NCBI RefSeq assembly: GCF_030580865.1
Contig: NZ_JAUQSY010000007.1
Span: 186,001 to 250,000, forward strand
DNA from: Hymenobacter aranciens
Lineage (GTDB): Bacteria > Bacteroidota > Bacteroidia > Cytophagales > Hymenobacteraceae
DNA: 64,000 nt
Direction: 5' to 3'
Part shown: positions 18,125-26,506 of the stretch, piece after piece
Numbering within the stretch: position 1 is the first letter of the stretch
Layout: each line of letters starts with the position of its first letter
Program-made: the position numbers and the translations under genes
Notes under the pieces: generated by a model
Told to the model about the DNA's origin: nothing
Seen by the model: the letters and a program-made list of their open reading frames with translations, nothing else
Databases searched by the model: none

Positions 18125-18427
18125 AACTCCCCTCCTTTTCAAGGAGGGGACGCCAAGCCGCAGGCTTGGCTGGGGTGGTTAGTTGTCGGCAGGGCTTTCG
18201 GGGGAACCTCACCCCCTCACCCCCAGGGGGTCAGGGGGTGAGGACGATTCTATTGCCGAACTCGCTAGGAGCATGTCTGGTGCCCCCTCTTTTTTGGGAA
18301 TGCGCATCAAGCATTCTTCGGGGGGCAGGGGGTGAGGTTGACGTTCGGGTATCGTTCAACGACTTCAACCACCCCCGTTCGCGCCTCTTCAGCGCTCACA
18401 TCCCCTCCTCATCTGAGGAGGGGAGTT
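18125..18427. repeat. Cluster of three palindromic repeat elements
   Basis: This fills the 330-base gap between the flotillin and ATPase genes. Element 1 (18125-18182) runs from AACTCCCCTCC to GGGGTGGTT. Element 3 (18367-18427) is the same type inverted, AACCACCCCC to GGAGGGGAGTT, and contains an 11-bp stem hairpin at 18401-18424. Between them, element 2 (18205-18339) has 13-bp inverted ends AACCTCACCCCCT/AGGGGGTGAGGTT, with an inner 11-bp stem at 18207-18243. No gene is visible. They may act as RNA processing or attenuation sites between the two genes. Confidence 0.72.
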
Positions 18428-18431
18428 CGTT

Positions 18432-20597
18432 CTAGCCCAGGTTTAAGGTCTTCACCATCTTATCCCCAATCCCCAGCGCCTTAGCCGTACTAGCCAGCTG
18501 CGTAATCGTATTCCGCGTCGCATCATCCCCCGCCTTGTTCATCATCTGCAGCAGCAGCGCCGAGATGCTTAGGTTTTTCACGTCGTCCGAGCTCAGCCCG
18601 AACTTATCCACGAACCGCCGCAGGTTTTCCTTAAAATCCCCGCCGTCGGCCCCGAAGAAGGCGTCCTTCACCGTACCCAGCACTTCGGAGTTGTGCACAG
18701 CCCGGTCAATCATTTTGCCCTTGGTGATGGAGCCGATAATCTGGTCGAAGAACATCGTTTCGCCGCCCACGATGTCGATTTTAGCCGACTTCAGGGCCTC
18801 CGAAATCACGCCCGACTGCGCGGCCGCAATGTCCTTCTGGATGTTGATTTGAGCCAGCTCCACTGCTTTGTCCTTGTCGAGGCGCAGCTTGAATTCCTCG
18901 TGGTCTTTGCCCACGCCGTCGAGCTTTTTCATAGCGTCAGCCTTGGCCTCGATGCCCTTGGCTTCGACGGCGAATTTCTGCTCGTTCACGGCCGCTTCGG
19001 CGAAGCCCTTTTTCTGCTCGGCATCGGCTTTGGCCTGGATGATGTCGGCGTCGGCGAGGCCTTGCTCGCGGTTGATTTTAGCGGCCACCAGGCCCAGCTT
19101 CTCGTTGGCGTCGGCCTGGGCCACGGCGCGGGTCTGGATGGCCTGGGCCTCGGCGGTGGCGGTGAGCTGCATCACGTTGGCTTCCGATTCGCCCTCCTTC
19201 TGGCGGGCGCTGGCTTTGGCCTGCATCACTTGGGCTTCGGCCAGGCCCACGGCGGTAGCTTTGCTGGCCTCAGCTTCAGCCAACGTGCGGATGGCCTGAG
19301 CCTTGAACTCGGCGGTGGCCTTCTCGGCCTCGGCGTCAATTAGTGACTGCTTGGCGCGGAACTCGGCGGCCTGCTTGGCCATGTCGGCCTCGCCTACCAG
19401 GCCCACGGTAGCGGCCTCGGCGGCCTGCTTGGCGGCGGTCAGGGCCACCAGCTTCTCACGGTCGGCCTGGGCCTGGGCGCGGGTGTCCTTGATGCGTTCT
19501 TCTTCCACGACGGTGGCTTTTTCCACCGTAATCCGCTCGCGGATGATGCTTTGGATGTTCTTGCGCTCTTCTTCCAGCGCCTTTTCCTTCTCAATCTGGG
19601 CCAGGGCCACGATGCGCTCCCGCTCGTTGATTTCCAAGGACCGGGCCTGCTCCACGCGCTCGGTTTCGACGGCATCGGTGCGTTGCTTGTTGCGCTCGGC
19701 CACCAGGATTTGACGGTCGCGGTTCTGCTCGGCAATCTGGATTTCTTCGTCGGCGGCGATGCGGGCTTTTTCGCCTTTCAGCCGCTCTTCCTGGCGTACT
19801 TTCTCAGTTTCGGCCGCCTCGCGGTCCTTGATGTTGGCAATTTCGCGGAGCTGCTTCTCGGAGTTTTCGGCCAGCTGCTTCTCCAGCTGCATGATGGTTT
19901 CTTGCGCCTCCACGTCCTGCTTCTTGATGGTTTTCTGCTGGTCGCGCTGAATCTGGTTGGCCTGGATTTTCTGCTCCGAGGTCAGAGCGATGATTTTCTT
20001 GATGCCCTCGGCGTCGAGAATATTGTCCTGGTTGAGCGAGTGCAGCGGCGTCTGCTCCAGATAGTCGATAGCACAGTCGTCGAGCACGTAGCCGTTCAAA
20101 TCGGTGCCGATGATGCGCAGAATTTCCTGCTTGAACTGCTCGCGTGAATTGTACAGCTCAATGAAATCGAAGTGCTTGCCTACTGTTTTCAGGGCTTCCG
20201 AAAACTTGGCATCGAACAGACTTTCCAGCGCCACCGAATCGGAAGCGCGGTGTGCACCGATGCTCTGGGCCACGTTCACCACGTCGTCGTGCGTTTTATT
20301 GACGCGGATGAAGAAGTTCACCTTCACATCAGCCCGCAGGTTGTCCTTACACACCAGACCTTCGGCTCCGGCGCGGGAAATGACGATGGTTTTCAGCTTA
20401 ATATCCATCACCTCCAGCGTGTGGAGGATAGGCACGACGATGATGCCGGAAAACGACACCTTGGCGTCACCCATGCCGGTGCGCAACAGGGCCTCGCCCT
20501 GCACGGCTTTCTTGTACATCCTAGCGATAACCGCCAAAAAGCCAAGGAAAAACAGACCGAGAATGACGAGCACGGCCCAGGAAAGAGAGGCTACCAT
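18432..20597 (-). CDS. Flotillin family protein (YqiK-like, SPFH domain)
   Basis: A 721-residue membrane-anchored scaffold. I chose ATG 20597, which begins MVASLSWAVLVILGLFFLGF, a single N-terminal membrane segment; the upstream start at 20660 would run over a separate small ORF. Residues ~35-210 form the SPFH/band-7 domain (KTIVISRAGAEGL, ADVKVNFFIRV). A very long Ala/Glu/Lys/Gln heptad region follows (about 230-560), the flotillin coiled coil that oligomerises. The C-terminal ~150 residues are globular. Flotillins organise membrane microdomains. It belongs to the operon with the YqiJ-like, PspA and ATPase genes; E. coli pairs yqiJ with yqiK in the same way. Confidence 0.92.
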   Translation of the reverse strand: MVASLSWAVLVILGLFFLGFLAVIARMYKKAVQGEALLRTGMGDAKVSFSGIIVVPILHTLEVMDIKLKTIVISRAGAEGLVCKDNLRADVKVNFFIRVNKTHDDVVNVAQSIGAHRASDSVALESLFDAKFSEALKTVGKHFDFIELYNSREQFKQEILRIIGTDLNGYVLDDCAIDYLEQTPLHSLNQDNILDAEGIKKIIALTSEQKIQANQIQRDQQKTIKKQDVEAQETIMQLEKQLAENSEKQLREIANIKDREAAETEKVRQEERLKGEKARIAADEEIQIAEQNRDRQILVAERNKQRTDAVETERVEQARSLEINERERIVALAQIEKEKALEEERKNIQSIIRERITVEKATVVEEERIKDTRAQAQADREKLVALTAAKQAAEAATVGLVGEADMAKQAAEFRAKQSLIDAEAEKATAEFKAQAIRTLAEAEASKATAVGLAEAQVMQAKASARQKEGESEANVMQLTATAEAQAIQTRAVAQADANEKLGLVAAKINREQGLADADIIQAKADAEQKKGFAEAAVNEQKFAVEAKGIEAKADAMKKLDGVGKDHEEFKLRLDKDKAVELAQINIQKDIAAAQSGVISEALKSAKIDIVGGETMFFDQIIGSITKGKMIDRAVHNSEVLGTVKDAFFGADGGDFKENLRRFVDKFGLSSDDVKNLSISALLLQMMNKAGDDATRNTITQLASTAKALGIGDKMVKTLNLG

Positions 20598-20640
20598 GAG
20601 AAGTAGAGGTTGTTGAAAATGAGTCGAAAGTTGAAGTTTG

Positions 20641-20766
20641 TTAGTCAAAAAGATGCTCAACTGCTTTGGAAATAAAGCTTAAAAGTCCGTCAAGTGCGGC
20701 TTCGACGGCACCTTCGATAAGGGTGTCCGTCAGCAGGCTTCCGAGGTATTTAAGCAGTGAAAGCAT
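20641..20766 (-). CDS. Candidate small ORF, 41 residues, amphipathic
   Basis: An ATG at 20766 opens a 41-residue frame beginning MLSLLKYLGSLLTDTLIEGA and ending EHLFD before TAA 20641-20643. It lies 43 bases upstream of the flotillin start in the same direction. The composition is Leu/Ala/Ile-rich with regularly spaced Asp, Glu and Lys, so it should form one amphipathic helix that could lie on a membrane. No family is recognised, and a short frame can arise by chance. Its place in a conserved membrane-stress operon and its protein-like composition are the arguments for it. Confidence 0.42.
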   Translation of the reverse strand: MLSLLKYLGSLLTDTLIEGAVEAALDGLLSFISKAVEHLFD

Positions 20767-20830
20767 TGGGCCGGATAGTAAGAGAATGGGCAGCGCTAAT
20801 CAGCATAATTCAATGATGGGCTTGCAGCGT

Positions 20831-20923
20831 TTAAAAAACCTCTGCCAGCATCGCTACTAATTCCAATATCGCCTCTAGTATGGCACCGGGCGAATGCCAG
20901 AAGGACTTGGGGTCAGCAGGCAT
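20831..20923 (-). CDS. Candidate small ORF, 30 residues
   Basis: ATG 20923, 19 bases after the stop of the YqiJ-like gene, opens a 30-residue frame: a polar start MPADPKSFWHSPG, then a hydrophobic helix ILEAILELVAMLAEVF, and TAA at 20831-20833. It is followed by the 41-residue candidate at 20766. The two lie in a 345-base gap between conserved genes that otherwise shows no hairpins or promoters. No homolog is recognised, and such a short frame needs conservation or proteomic support. Confidence 0.38.
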   Translation of the reverse strand: MPADPKSFWHSPGAILEAILELVAMLAEVF

Positions 20924-20942
20924 AAATGGTTGAATTTGGGGG

Positions 20943-21572
20943 CTAAACTGGCTCAATCAAATAGCAGCGCCGCTGCTCATCAAAGTCAATCACTAGCGCC
21001 TCATCGCCCTTCGCCAGCGCCGCGCCGGTGCTGCGCACGTTCAGCATCAGCGGTGCCCCGTTGATGCGAACGGAAGCTTGGCCGAGGTGCTCGGCCGAGG
21101 CCGGCAGCAGCACCGTGCACACCTTGCCGATGGCCTGGGCGCCGCCGTCGTGCTCCTTTTCCATCGCGGCGAACAAGTGGACGAAGGGCAGGGTCAGAAA
21201 CTTGGCAACGAACAGGCTGCCAATAAACAGCGGCACGAAAAACAGCAGTCCCAGCAGCAGCGAAGTGTTGCCAATGTAGTAATTGAGCAGGATGCTGCCC
21301 ACCCACAGCGGCAAAAAGACGAAGCTGAGAAATATCATCAGCGGGATGCGGCCGAGGTTGAAAAAGGCCAGCGCGCCGTTCAGCCAGGAGGCTTCGTGGT
21401 GGTGGTCGAAGTGATGCCCGTCAGCGTCCATGTCTACGTCGAGGTCCACCGTTTTCATATCTAGCAGCCCCACGATGACCGTGAGCCAGTAGAGCAACAC
21501 GAAGAGCAGCAGCCCGGTGGGCAGTAGGTTGGCCGGGGCGACGGCCGCGTGGTAAAGTTCAAGCATAGGCAT
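20943..21572 (-). CDS. YqiJ-like membrane protein with OB-fold (NfeD/DUF1449-like)
   Basis: A 209-residue inner-membrane protein. Starts at 21572 (MPMLEL) and 21566 (MLEL) are both possible; I use the first. Hydrophobic segments lie at about residues 17-38, 70-92 and 103-135. Between the first two is an acidic, His-rich loop (DADGHHFDHHHEA) that could bind metal. The C-terminal ~70 residues (GKVCTVLLPASAEHLGQASV, then ALVIDFDEQRRCYLIEP) look like the small OB-fold barrel of NfeD/YqiJ proteins. Members of this family are partners of flotillins. It lies between pspA and the flotillin gene on the same strand. Confidence 0.8.
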   Translation of the reverse strand: MPMLELYHAAVAPANLLPTGLLLFVLLYWLTVIVGLLDMKTVDLDVDMDADGHHFDHHHEASWLNGALAFFNLGRIPLMIFLSFVFLPLWVGSILLNYYIGNTSLLLGLLFFVPLFIGSLFVAKFLTLPFVHLFAAMEKEHDGGAQAIGKVCTVLLPASAEHLGQASVRINGAPLMLNVRSTGAALAKGDEALVIDFDEQRRCYLIEPV

Positions 21573-21628
21573 GGCGGCGGCTGAAAGGTAAGGCGAGGGA
21601 AGGAATTTCAGGGGCGGCCCGCCGGTGG

Positions 21629-22339
21629 TTATTGTCCGGCAAGCCCGAGTTTGGATTTTAAGGCCTGCAGGTCGGCGGCCGCTTTGGTGGTGCCGGTGCT
21701 GCCGAGGGCCTTGTCGATTTCGGCATCGACGCTCTTGCTTTCCTGCGCAATCTGGCCGTAGGATTCGGCCAGGGCTTCCTGCACCGCTACCTTCTCCTTC
21801 ATGCGCTCCAGCAAAGCCACTGTGCCCGATGAGTCGAGCTGTGCCAGCTGCTTGTTGATGTTGATGGTGGCGGTGCTCACCGTCACGCGGGCCTTCAGCG
21901 TTTTGAGCTCGTTTTCCCACTGGCTGATGGTGCTTTTGAGCGTCTGCACATTCTGGTCCATCTGGGCGGCCGATTGCTCGAATTTCGTTTGGTCGGCCGC
22001 CGCGCGGGTGGCGTGGGCTTCGTTTTCCGCCTTTTTTACCAAGGCTTCGCCGGCTAGCCGGTCGGCCTCGGCCGCATCCAATTCGCCGCGGTGGGCGCGC
22101 TGCAACAGCAGCACGGCTTTGTTTTCGTAGTCGGCGGCTTTGGTGCGGGCCGCTTCACTCTCGTTGCGGGCGCGGATGACCATGGCCTTCACCTCGGCCA
22201 GGCCGTGGAGGCTTTTGTCGAGGTCCTGGCGCAGGTCGCGCAGGCCCTGCTCGGTCATCTTGATGGGGTCTTCGAGCTGGTTGACGGCCGCGTGGGCTTC
22301 CGACTGGCCGATTTTGAAGAGACGATTGAGGATATTCAT
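21629..22339 (-). CDS. PspA/IM30 family protein
   Basis: A 236-residue peripheral membrane protein. It begins MNILNRLFKIGQSEAHAAVNQLEDPIKM, the usual amphipathic N-terminal helix followed by the PspA family start (LEDP, then a REDLRDL-like QGLRDLRQDL). The rest is nearly all heptad coiled coil (AADYENKAVLLLQRA, MDQNVQTLKSTISQWENELK). PspA/IM30/Vipp1 proteins are ESCRT-III relatives that form rods and rings on damaged inner membranes. No PspF or PspBC gene is nearby; instead it is linked to flotillin, the OB-fold protein and a large AAA+ ATPase, a known alternative arrangement. Confidence 0.92.
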   Translation of the reverse strand: MNILNRLFKIGQSEAHAAVNQLEDPIKMTEQGLRDLRQDLDKSLHGLAEVKAMVIRARNESEAARTKAADYENKAVLLLQRAHRGELDAAEADRLAGEALVKKAENEAHATRAAADQTKFEQSAAQMDQNVQTLKSTISQWENELKTLKARVTVSTATININKQLAQLDSSGTVALLERMKEKVAVQEALAESYGQIAQESKSVDAEIDKALGSTGTTKAAADLQALKSKLGLAGQ

Positions 22340-22367
22340 GGCTGGTGGGGTTTGATGGTGAAAGTAT

Positions 22368-22769
22368 CTATTCTCCTTTCGAAAATCGAATTAATTCGTC
22401 TGAAAACTCGCTGAGCAGCAGCCCCAACGAATTAATGCAGGCTTCCAGCTCACTCACATCGAGCGTGTCGATTTGCAGCGTGTCGCGGAAGATGAGCCGC
22501 AGGCCGGTTTCATCGAGGGCGAAGGCGCCGTGGATGATGTCGCGGTTCTTTTGCAGCAGGCGCTGGTACACTTCCAGCGAAGGCTTGGGCAGGTCGAGCA
22601 GGTACTGTTCCAGAATCAGCAGCGGGTCGCCGCAGCCGATGACGAGGTTGCGGATGGCCAGCTCCGGCTTATCGACTACGAACAAACCCTGCGCCTCGTC
22701 GGCGTGGCAGATGTCGAAGCCCAATTCCAGCAGGTAGCCGCGGATAGTCGTAAAGTAGTGGTTTGGCAT
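22368..22769 (-). CDS. Small CesT/Tir-chaperone-like protein, first gene of the PspA operon
   Basis: A 133-residue soluble protein. ATG 22769 (MPNHYFTTIRGYLLELGFDI) is preferred to the in-frame TTG two codons upstream. The pattern of an N-terminal helix, a strand pair around LFVVDKPELAIRNLVIGCGDPLLILEQYL, then GAFALDETGLRLIFRDTLQID and a C-terminal helix resembles type III secretion chaperone (CesT/YbjN-like) folds; similar PspA-linked proteins are often labelled 'molecular chaperone Tir'. There is no secretion system here, so a role as adaptor for PspA is more likely. It ends 28 bases before the pspA start and is probably the first gene of the operon. Confidence 0.65.
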   Translation of the reverse strand: MPNHYFTTIRGYLLELGFDICHADEAQGLFVVDKPELAIRNLVIGCGDPLLILEQYLLDLPKPSLEVYQRLLQKNRDIIHGAFALDETGLRLIFRDTLQIDTLDVSELEACINSLGLLLSEFSDELIRFSKGE

Positions 22770-22905
22770 TGGCAATTGTTAGTGGTTGCTCAAAAAAGTA
22801 GCGGTGTAGCGGGCGGCTTTGCGCCGGGTATGCTAGTTTTACGACACAATATTAAGCAGGGTTTTGTGATTGCTCATGCTTTGAGCGAAAATAATTTTTT
22901 GATAA

Positions 22906-23694
22906 ATGTCCTACGTTGGCAAGAATATCCGGAAAATACGTACAGTTAAAAAGCTGAGCCAGGCAGCATTTGCCGAATTGTTTGGCTTGGCGCGGCCTAG
23001 CGTGGGGGCTTACGAAGAGGGGCGTTCGGAACCAAAAATGGAGACGCTAACGAAAATTGCTCATCATTTTGGCCTTTCAGTCGACTTGCTACTTACAAAA
23101 GAGCTTACCGTGAATGAGCTCTACAACTTCGATATTTTTCAGCCCAAGGAAGCCGAGCAGCTGCCTACGGAAGCCTTGGCCGAAGCTGATAAAAAGCAGC
23201 ATGTAACTCCACTGGTCTATCGCAACCGCGCCCTGGAATATATTGTGCAACATCATAACCCGGCTTTTATCGATGCGCTGCCTTGGCTGCAGTTGCCGCA
23301 CAACCTGACGGGCCCGACGCGGGCTTTCGAAGTATCAGGGGCGGATATGCTGCTGCACCGGCAGGGCCTGCGCCACCAGGATATCGTGCTGTGCTGCCGC
23401 ATGAACAAAGCGCAGCCGCAATTGCAGAAAGGGCGCGTGTACGTGTTCGTGACGCAGGGAAAAATTCTCATCCGCCGCCTAGCCGAGCGGCTGCCCGACG
23501 GCAGCTTGCGCCTGCAGGCCGACAATCCCGACTTCGGCACGCAGGATTTGGAGCTGGCGCAGGCGCTGGAAATATGGGAAGTGAAGGGCGTGTTTACAAC
23601 GCATATGCGCCCACCGGCGCTGCTCGATGAGCGCGTGGCCGAGCTGGAGCGTAAGGTGGAACGCCTGCTGGAACGGCTGAGTATGGAGGAGTAG
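22906..23694 (+). CDS. XRE-family regulator with C-terminal S24/LexA-like domain
   Basis: A 262-residue DNA-binding protein. Residues 5-60 form a Cro/CI-type helix-turn-helix (IRKIRTVKKLSQAAFAELFG, then ARPSVGAYEEGRSEPKMETL). A linker leads to a C-terminal beta-rich domain (FEVSGADMLLHRQGLRHQDI; KGRVYVFVTQGKILIRRL) like the S24 peptidase-type domain of phage repressors. I do not see a convincing Ser-Lys catalytic pair, so it may act as a sensor and not cleave itself. The protein ends in a short coiled coil (VAELERKVERLLERL). It is divergent from the PspA operon across a 136-base gap, so it may regulate that operon. Confidence 0.85.
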   Translation: MSYVGKNIRKIRTVKKLSQAAFAELFGLARPSVGAYEEGRSEPKMETLTKIAHHFGLSVDLLLTKELTVNELYNFDIFQPKEAEQLPTEALAEADKKQHVTPLVYRNRALEYIVQHHNPAFIDALPWLQLPHNLTGPTRAFEVSGADMLLHRQGLRHQDIVLCCRMNKAQPQLQKGRVYVFVTQGKILIRRLAERLPDGSLRLQADNPDFGTQDLELAQALEIWEVKGVFTTHMRPPALLDERVAELERKVERLLERLSMEE

Positions 23695-23851
23695 CCAGCG
23701 CGCCAGCCGGGTATTGCGCCTCTACCTCATGCTACAAACGGCGCATTGGTGCGGCCCAGCCACGAGCTCAGAAAGGTCGGCGCCGCTTGAAGCCCATGCG
23801 GTATCATCAGCGCCGGTTGCTGCCTTCGGCTTCAGCGCCTTACACCAGGTC

Positions 23852-24346
23852 TTAACGGCTGTAATAGCGGTTAAAAACTTCGTGATACCGGCTACCACCG
23901 GGCGATTGAACGTCGGCCGACGTGCGCAGATGCAGCCGGTGAGCGGTAAGCTCCACGATGACGTGTTTTTCGGGTCCGGAAGATTGGGTGAACGGAACGT
24001 TGTGGTAGTTGACGAAGCCGGGCGAGACAATCAGCGTGTCGCCCTGGCGGGTGTAAGCATACACTTCGTTCCCAGCCCGCAGGGAGTCGGTCCAGATACC
24101 GGGGCTGATGCGGGTATAGTGCAAGTAGCCAATCGTACTGAAGCCCGCCAGCGTCCCATCCGTCTGGTAGCTGGCAAGGGAGTCGGTCTGACAAAACCAG
24201 CGGCCCTCCAGCTTAGCGGGTGTAATAATATTCAAAAGAAATCGAAACGGCCCCGTCGACAGGAGCCTGAGCAGGTTCGGGTGGCGGCGGCTTGCGGGCG
24301 CGAAGGGTGGGGCGGTGGCTGCATGGGGCATGTGGTGCGCCCGCAT
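23852..24346 (-). CDS. Lipocalin-like domain ORF, probably 5'-truncated
   Basis: The C-terminal ~115 residues look like a small exported lipocalin-type barrel: LEGRWFCQTDSLASYQTDG at the start, YLHYTRISPGIWTDSL, a YTRQGDTLIVSPG strand and VIVELTAHRLHLRT near the end. The ~45 residues before that (from ATG 24346) are Pro/Arg/His-rich, contain no signal peptide, and lie opposite another decayed frame. I suspect the original signal sequence has been lost or replaced. Alternative starts are Met at 24331 or none at all. The function cannot be told from sequence. Confidence 0.5.
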   Translation of the reverse strand: MRAHHMPHAATAPPFAPASRRHPNLLRLLSTGPFRFLLNIITPAKLEGRWFCQTDSLASYQTDGTLAGFSTIGYLHYTRISPGIWTDSLRAGNEVYAYTRQGDTLIVSPGFVNYHNVPFTQSSGPEKHVIVELTAHRLHLRTSADVQSPGGSRYHEVFNRYYSR

Positions 24347-24675
24347 ACGGCCTTAACCAACTTGTCCACGTACAGCGAATCAGCAGTGGTAGTAACCAGC
24401 GGCATACGCTTCCTTCAGGCATCTGGCAGTTCTGGACCGGGCTACGCACCGTGCTGCTGAAGCAGGACTACGAGGCCGCCAGCCAGGAGTCGGAAACGCC
24501 TGCGAAAACTTATGTGCAGGTGGAGCTGCCCCGCTAATCGGCTTTTGCTGCTACTGATAGCCACCTGCCGTTGCTGCACCGCGAGCTGGCCGCCGAGCTG
24601 CCGGCGCTGACGTTTCTGGCCTGGGTGCGCCAGTGGCTGCACCACGGCTCTGCTAATCCTGCGCCCTTCTGGTAG
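24292..24675 (+). pseudogene. Decayed ORF with an in-frame stop
   Basis: A frame ending at TAA 24535-24537 (... AKTYVQVELPR) continues in the same frame for 45 sense codons to TAG 24673-24675. The second part is protein-like: HLPLLHRELAAELPALTFLAW, then VRQWLHHGSANPAPFW. The first ~25 codons overlap the lipocalin-like ORF on the other strand and look noncoding. I read it as the tail of a lost gene broken by a stop codon. No family is recognised. Confidence 0.4.
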
Positions 24676-24977
24676 CCGACGCAGGTAGCTGTTCCATCAG
24701 GTGCATGTACTCATTTCTGCTAAAAACCAACGCGTTTGCCGTGTCAGCTGGCGCTTGTTCTCTACGTAAATCCAAAGGTGCATGGGCAAAGCGCACAGTG
24801 TGCCCCATCAGTCAGCACTACCTGCTGCGTACCGGCGCAGCTGACGCGCCGGTACGTTTCGGCGGGGTGAAATTGCCCTCAAGAAAGCATTTATTGTGAA
24901 GCCACGCCTGCTGCCGGTAGCGGCAATTTGCTGAGCATTAAAGCAATGTCTCTAAATTATTTCGTGTAATCTTTATT
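24676..24977. other. 302-base gap without a convincing gene
   Basis: It contains a perfect 11-bp inverted repeat with a 7-base loop (24828-24838 and 24846-24856), which is not followed by a T run. A 64-codon frame at 24705-24899 reads across it but has no family resemblance. Nothing else is seen. Confidence 0.6.
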
Positions 24978-25718
24978 TTACTTGCCGGCTACAAAACCCT
25001 GACTGGTAAGCTTTAGCTGACTCAAATCCAGGCCATACTGCGTCTTGAAGAGTTGACCGATGCTCTGCTGGTAGGCCGTTAGCTTACCTTCTTTGATGGC
25101 TGATTGCCAGCCGCCCTGCACGATGACGGTTTGCAGCTTCATTTCCTCGCCCAACTGCGCAGCACGGCCGCGGGCCTGGGAGTTGGCGGCCAGCAGCGGG
25201 GCTACCTGCGCCCGTACGCCCCGCGCCATGGGCACCGTGATGGCCTTACCATCCTGAATGTTATGCACAATGGCATAGCCCATGAGCATGTAGGCGGCCA
25301 GCGCGTCGGCGGCATCGTTGTCGCGCAGGCCGGTGCCGTCGAGGATGCCGCGGTACACATGCCCGTAGTCGTACTTGCCGGGACCAAAGGCCGCGGTCAC
25401 GGCCTGCGCACCGGACGGGTTGCTGGTTTTGAGGCGGTTGGCATAGCTCTGCACCGTTTGCTGACGCAGGGCCGGGGTAGACTTATAGGCCGTGCTGACC
25501 GCCGGGCGCGTGGCCCTGGTTTTACTCCGGGCGCTGGTTCCGCCGTTACCATTGCGCTCCATGGCGTTGTCCAGCATGCTCTTGTTGATAATCCCGCTGG
25601 TAATTACCTGGATGTTGTTGTTGTAGTTTTCCATTATCAGGTCAGGCGACATCTGCGCCTGTGCCGAGCCGACGGTGCCCAGCAAAGCCCCGGCAAGTAG
25701 TATCAGAGAACGTTTCAT
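24978..25718 (-). CDS. DUF6683-like secreted protein
   Basis: A 246-residue protein. ATG 25718 gives a signal peptide MKRSLILLAGALLGTVGSAQAQ, so it is exported to the periplasm or beyond. The middle carries a basic, Ser/Thr-rich linker (about residues 60-80), then helices such as LRQQTVQSYANRLKT and DNDAADALAAYMLMGYAIVHN. The helix pattern around the 'DALAAY' segment resembles DUF6683 proteins, found next to secretion and toxin loci, but I hold the family name only loosely. It is transcribed away from the frameshifted gene at 25842. Confidence 0.6.
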   Translation of the reverse strand: MKRSLILLAGALLGTVGSAQAQMSPDLIMENYNNNIQVITSGIINKSMLDNAMERNGNGGTSARSKTRATRPAVSTAYKSTPALRQQTVQSYANRLKTSNPSGAQAVTAAFGPGKYDYGHVYRGILDGTGLRDNDAADALAAYMLMGYAIVHNIQDGKAITVPMARGVRAQVAPLLAANSQARGRAAQLGEEMKLQTVIVQGGWQSAIKEGKLTAYQQSIGQLFKTQYGLDLSQLKLTSQGFVAGK

Positions 25719-25841
25719 TGACGTGAAAAAGGGTTGGATACTTTGCCATACGCCCGGCGCTAAACAGAGGTTAGCCACTGGCAATATTGACCGAACTTCG
25801 GGCACCTGCGTAATCAGCCGCTGGCTTTATTCCCCTCGCAT

Positions 25842-26491
25842 ATGTCGTCTTCCGTTTCGCTGCCCGCTGGTTTAGCGCATCCCATCCCATTCTACGTCAC
25901 GCCGTACTATAATTCTGAAGGGCCCGAAATCAACGTCGGCCCGTTGAGTGAGGCGCTGGCCTTGGCCACGCCCGCCACCATCGGCCCAATGGCCGAGGCG
26001 TGGCGCCCGGCGCTGGCCTTGCAACCGGCCACTACGCTGTTCGTGCTGGCGGTGCGCCTCTTCGACCTGGGCCAACACGACGCGGGCCTGTATTGGTTTT
26101 ATCAGGCCCAGTACCGCGCCCGGCTGTTGCACCGCGTGCTCGACGCCACCGGGGGGGCCAGCTGTTTGCCCCGGCCTTTGAGCTGAATAGCGCCCACGAG
26201 GCCTTTATAGAATTGGCTGGCCCTCACTTCAACGGCTACGCCGGCTGCTCGCAGGCGCGCTGGCTGGGAGTTGTCGAACGGGTACGGGCTGAAAATCAGG
26301 TGACTCCCGATTTCACGCTTATCTACCCCGACCTGGCTTTGCGCCCCGCCGCCGAGTGGCCAGCTCTCAACCAGGAGGTAAACGATGGTATGCACGGCTT
26401 GGCCCAGGCCCTGCGTGAAGACTGGGACGACATGCAGGCCCAACGGCGCGCCAATGGCACCCACGCGCAATATTGCGGCGGGGAAGCGTGA
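25842..26491 (+). pseudogene. Hypothetical protein gene with frameshift at a G7 run
   Basis: ATG 25842 opens a frame (MSSSVSLPAGLAHPIPFYVT) that stops at 26186, but protein-like coding continues in the +2 frame (LFAPAFELNSAHEAFIELAG ... AQYCGGEA) to TGA 26489-26491. The switch falls in or beside seven G residues at 26151-26157: with two fewer or one more G the two halves join as LLHRVLDATG(G)GQLFAPAF. The joined product would be about 216 residues, soluble, helical at the start (MAEAWRPALALQPATTLFVL). The family is unknown. It may be a sequencing error, a true mutation or a phase-variable tract. Confidence 0.72.
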
Positions 26492-26506
26492 CGAGAATAC
26501 CACTGC

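Noticed and set aside
15033..18182. Plus-strand frames of 472 and 512 codons opposite the DNA repair ATPase
   Set aside because: Shadow composition (Val, Gly, Gln, His, Leu in runs) and full overlap with a clear family gene on the other strand.
24705..24899. 64-codon frame downstream of the decayed ORF
   Set aside because: Crosses an inverted repeat, has no ribosome site and shows no family resemblance.
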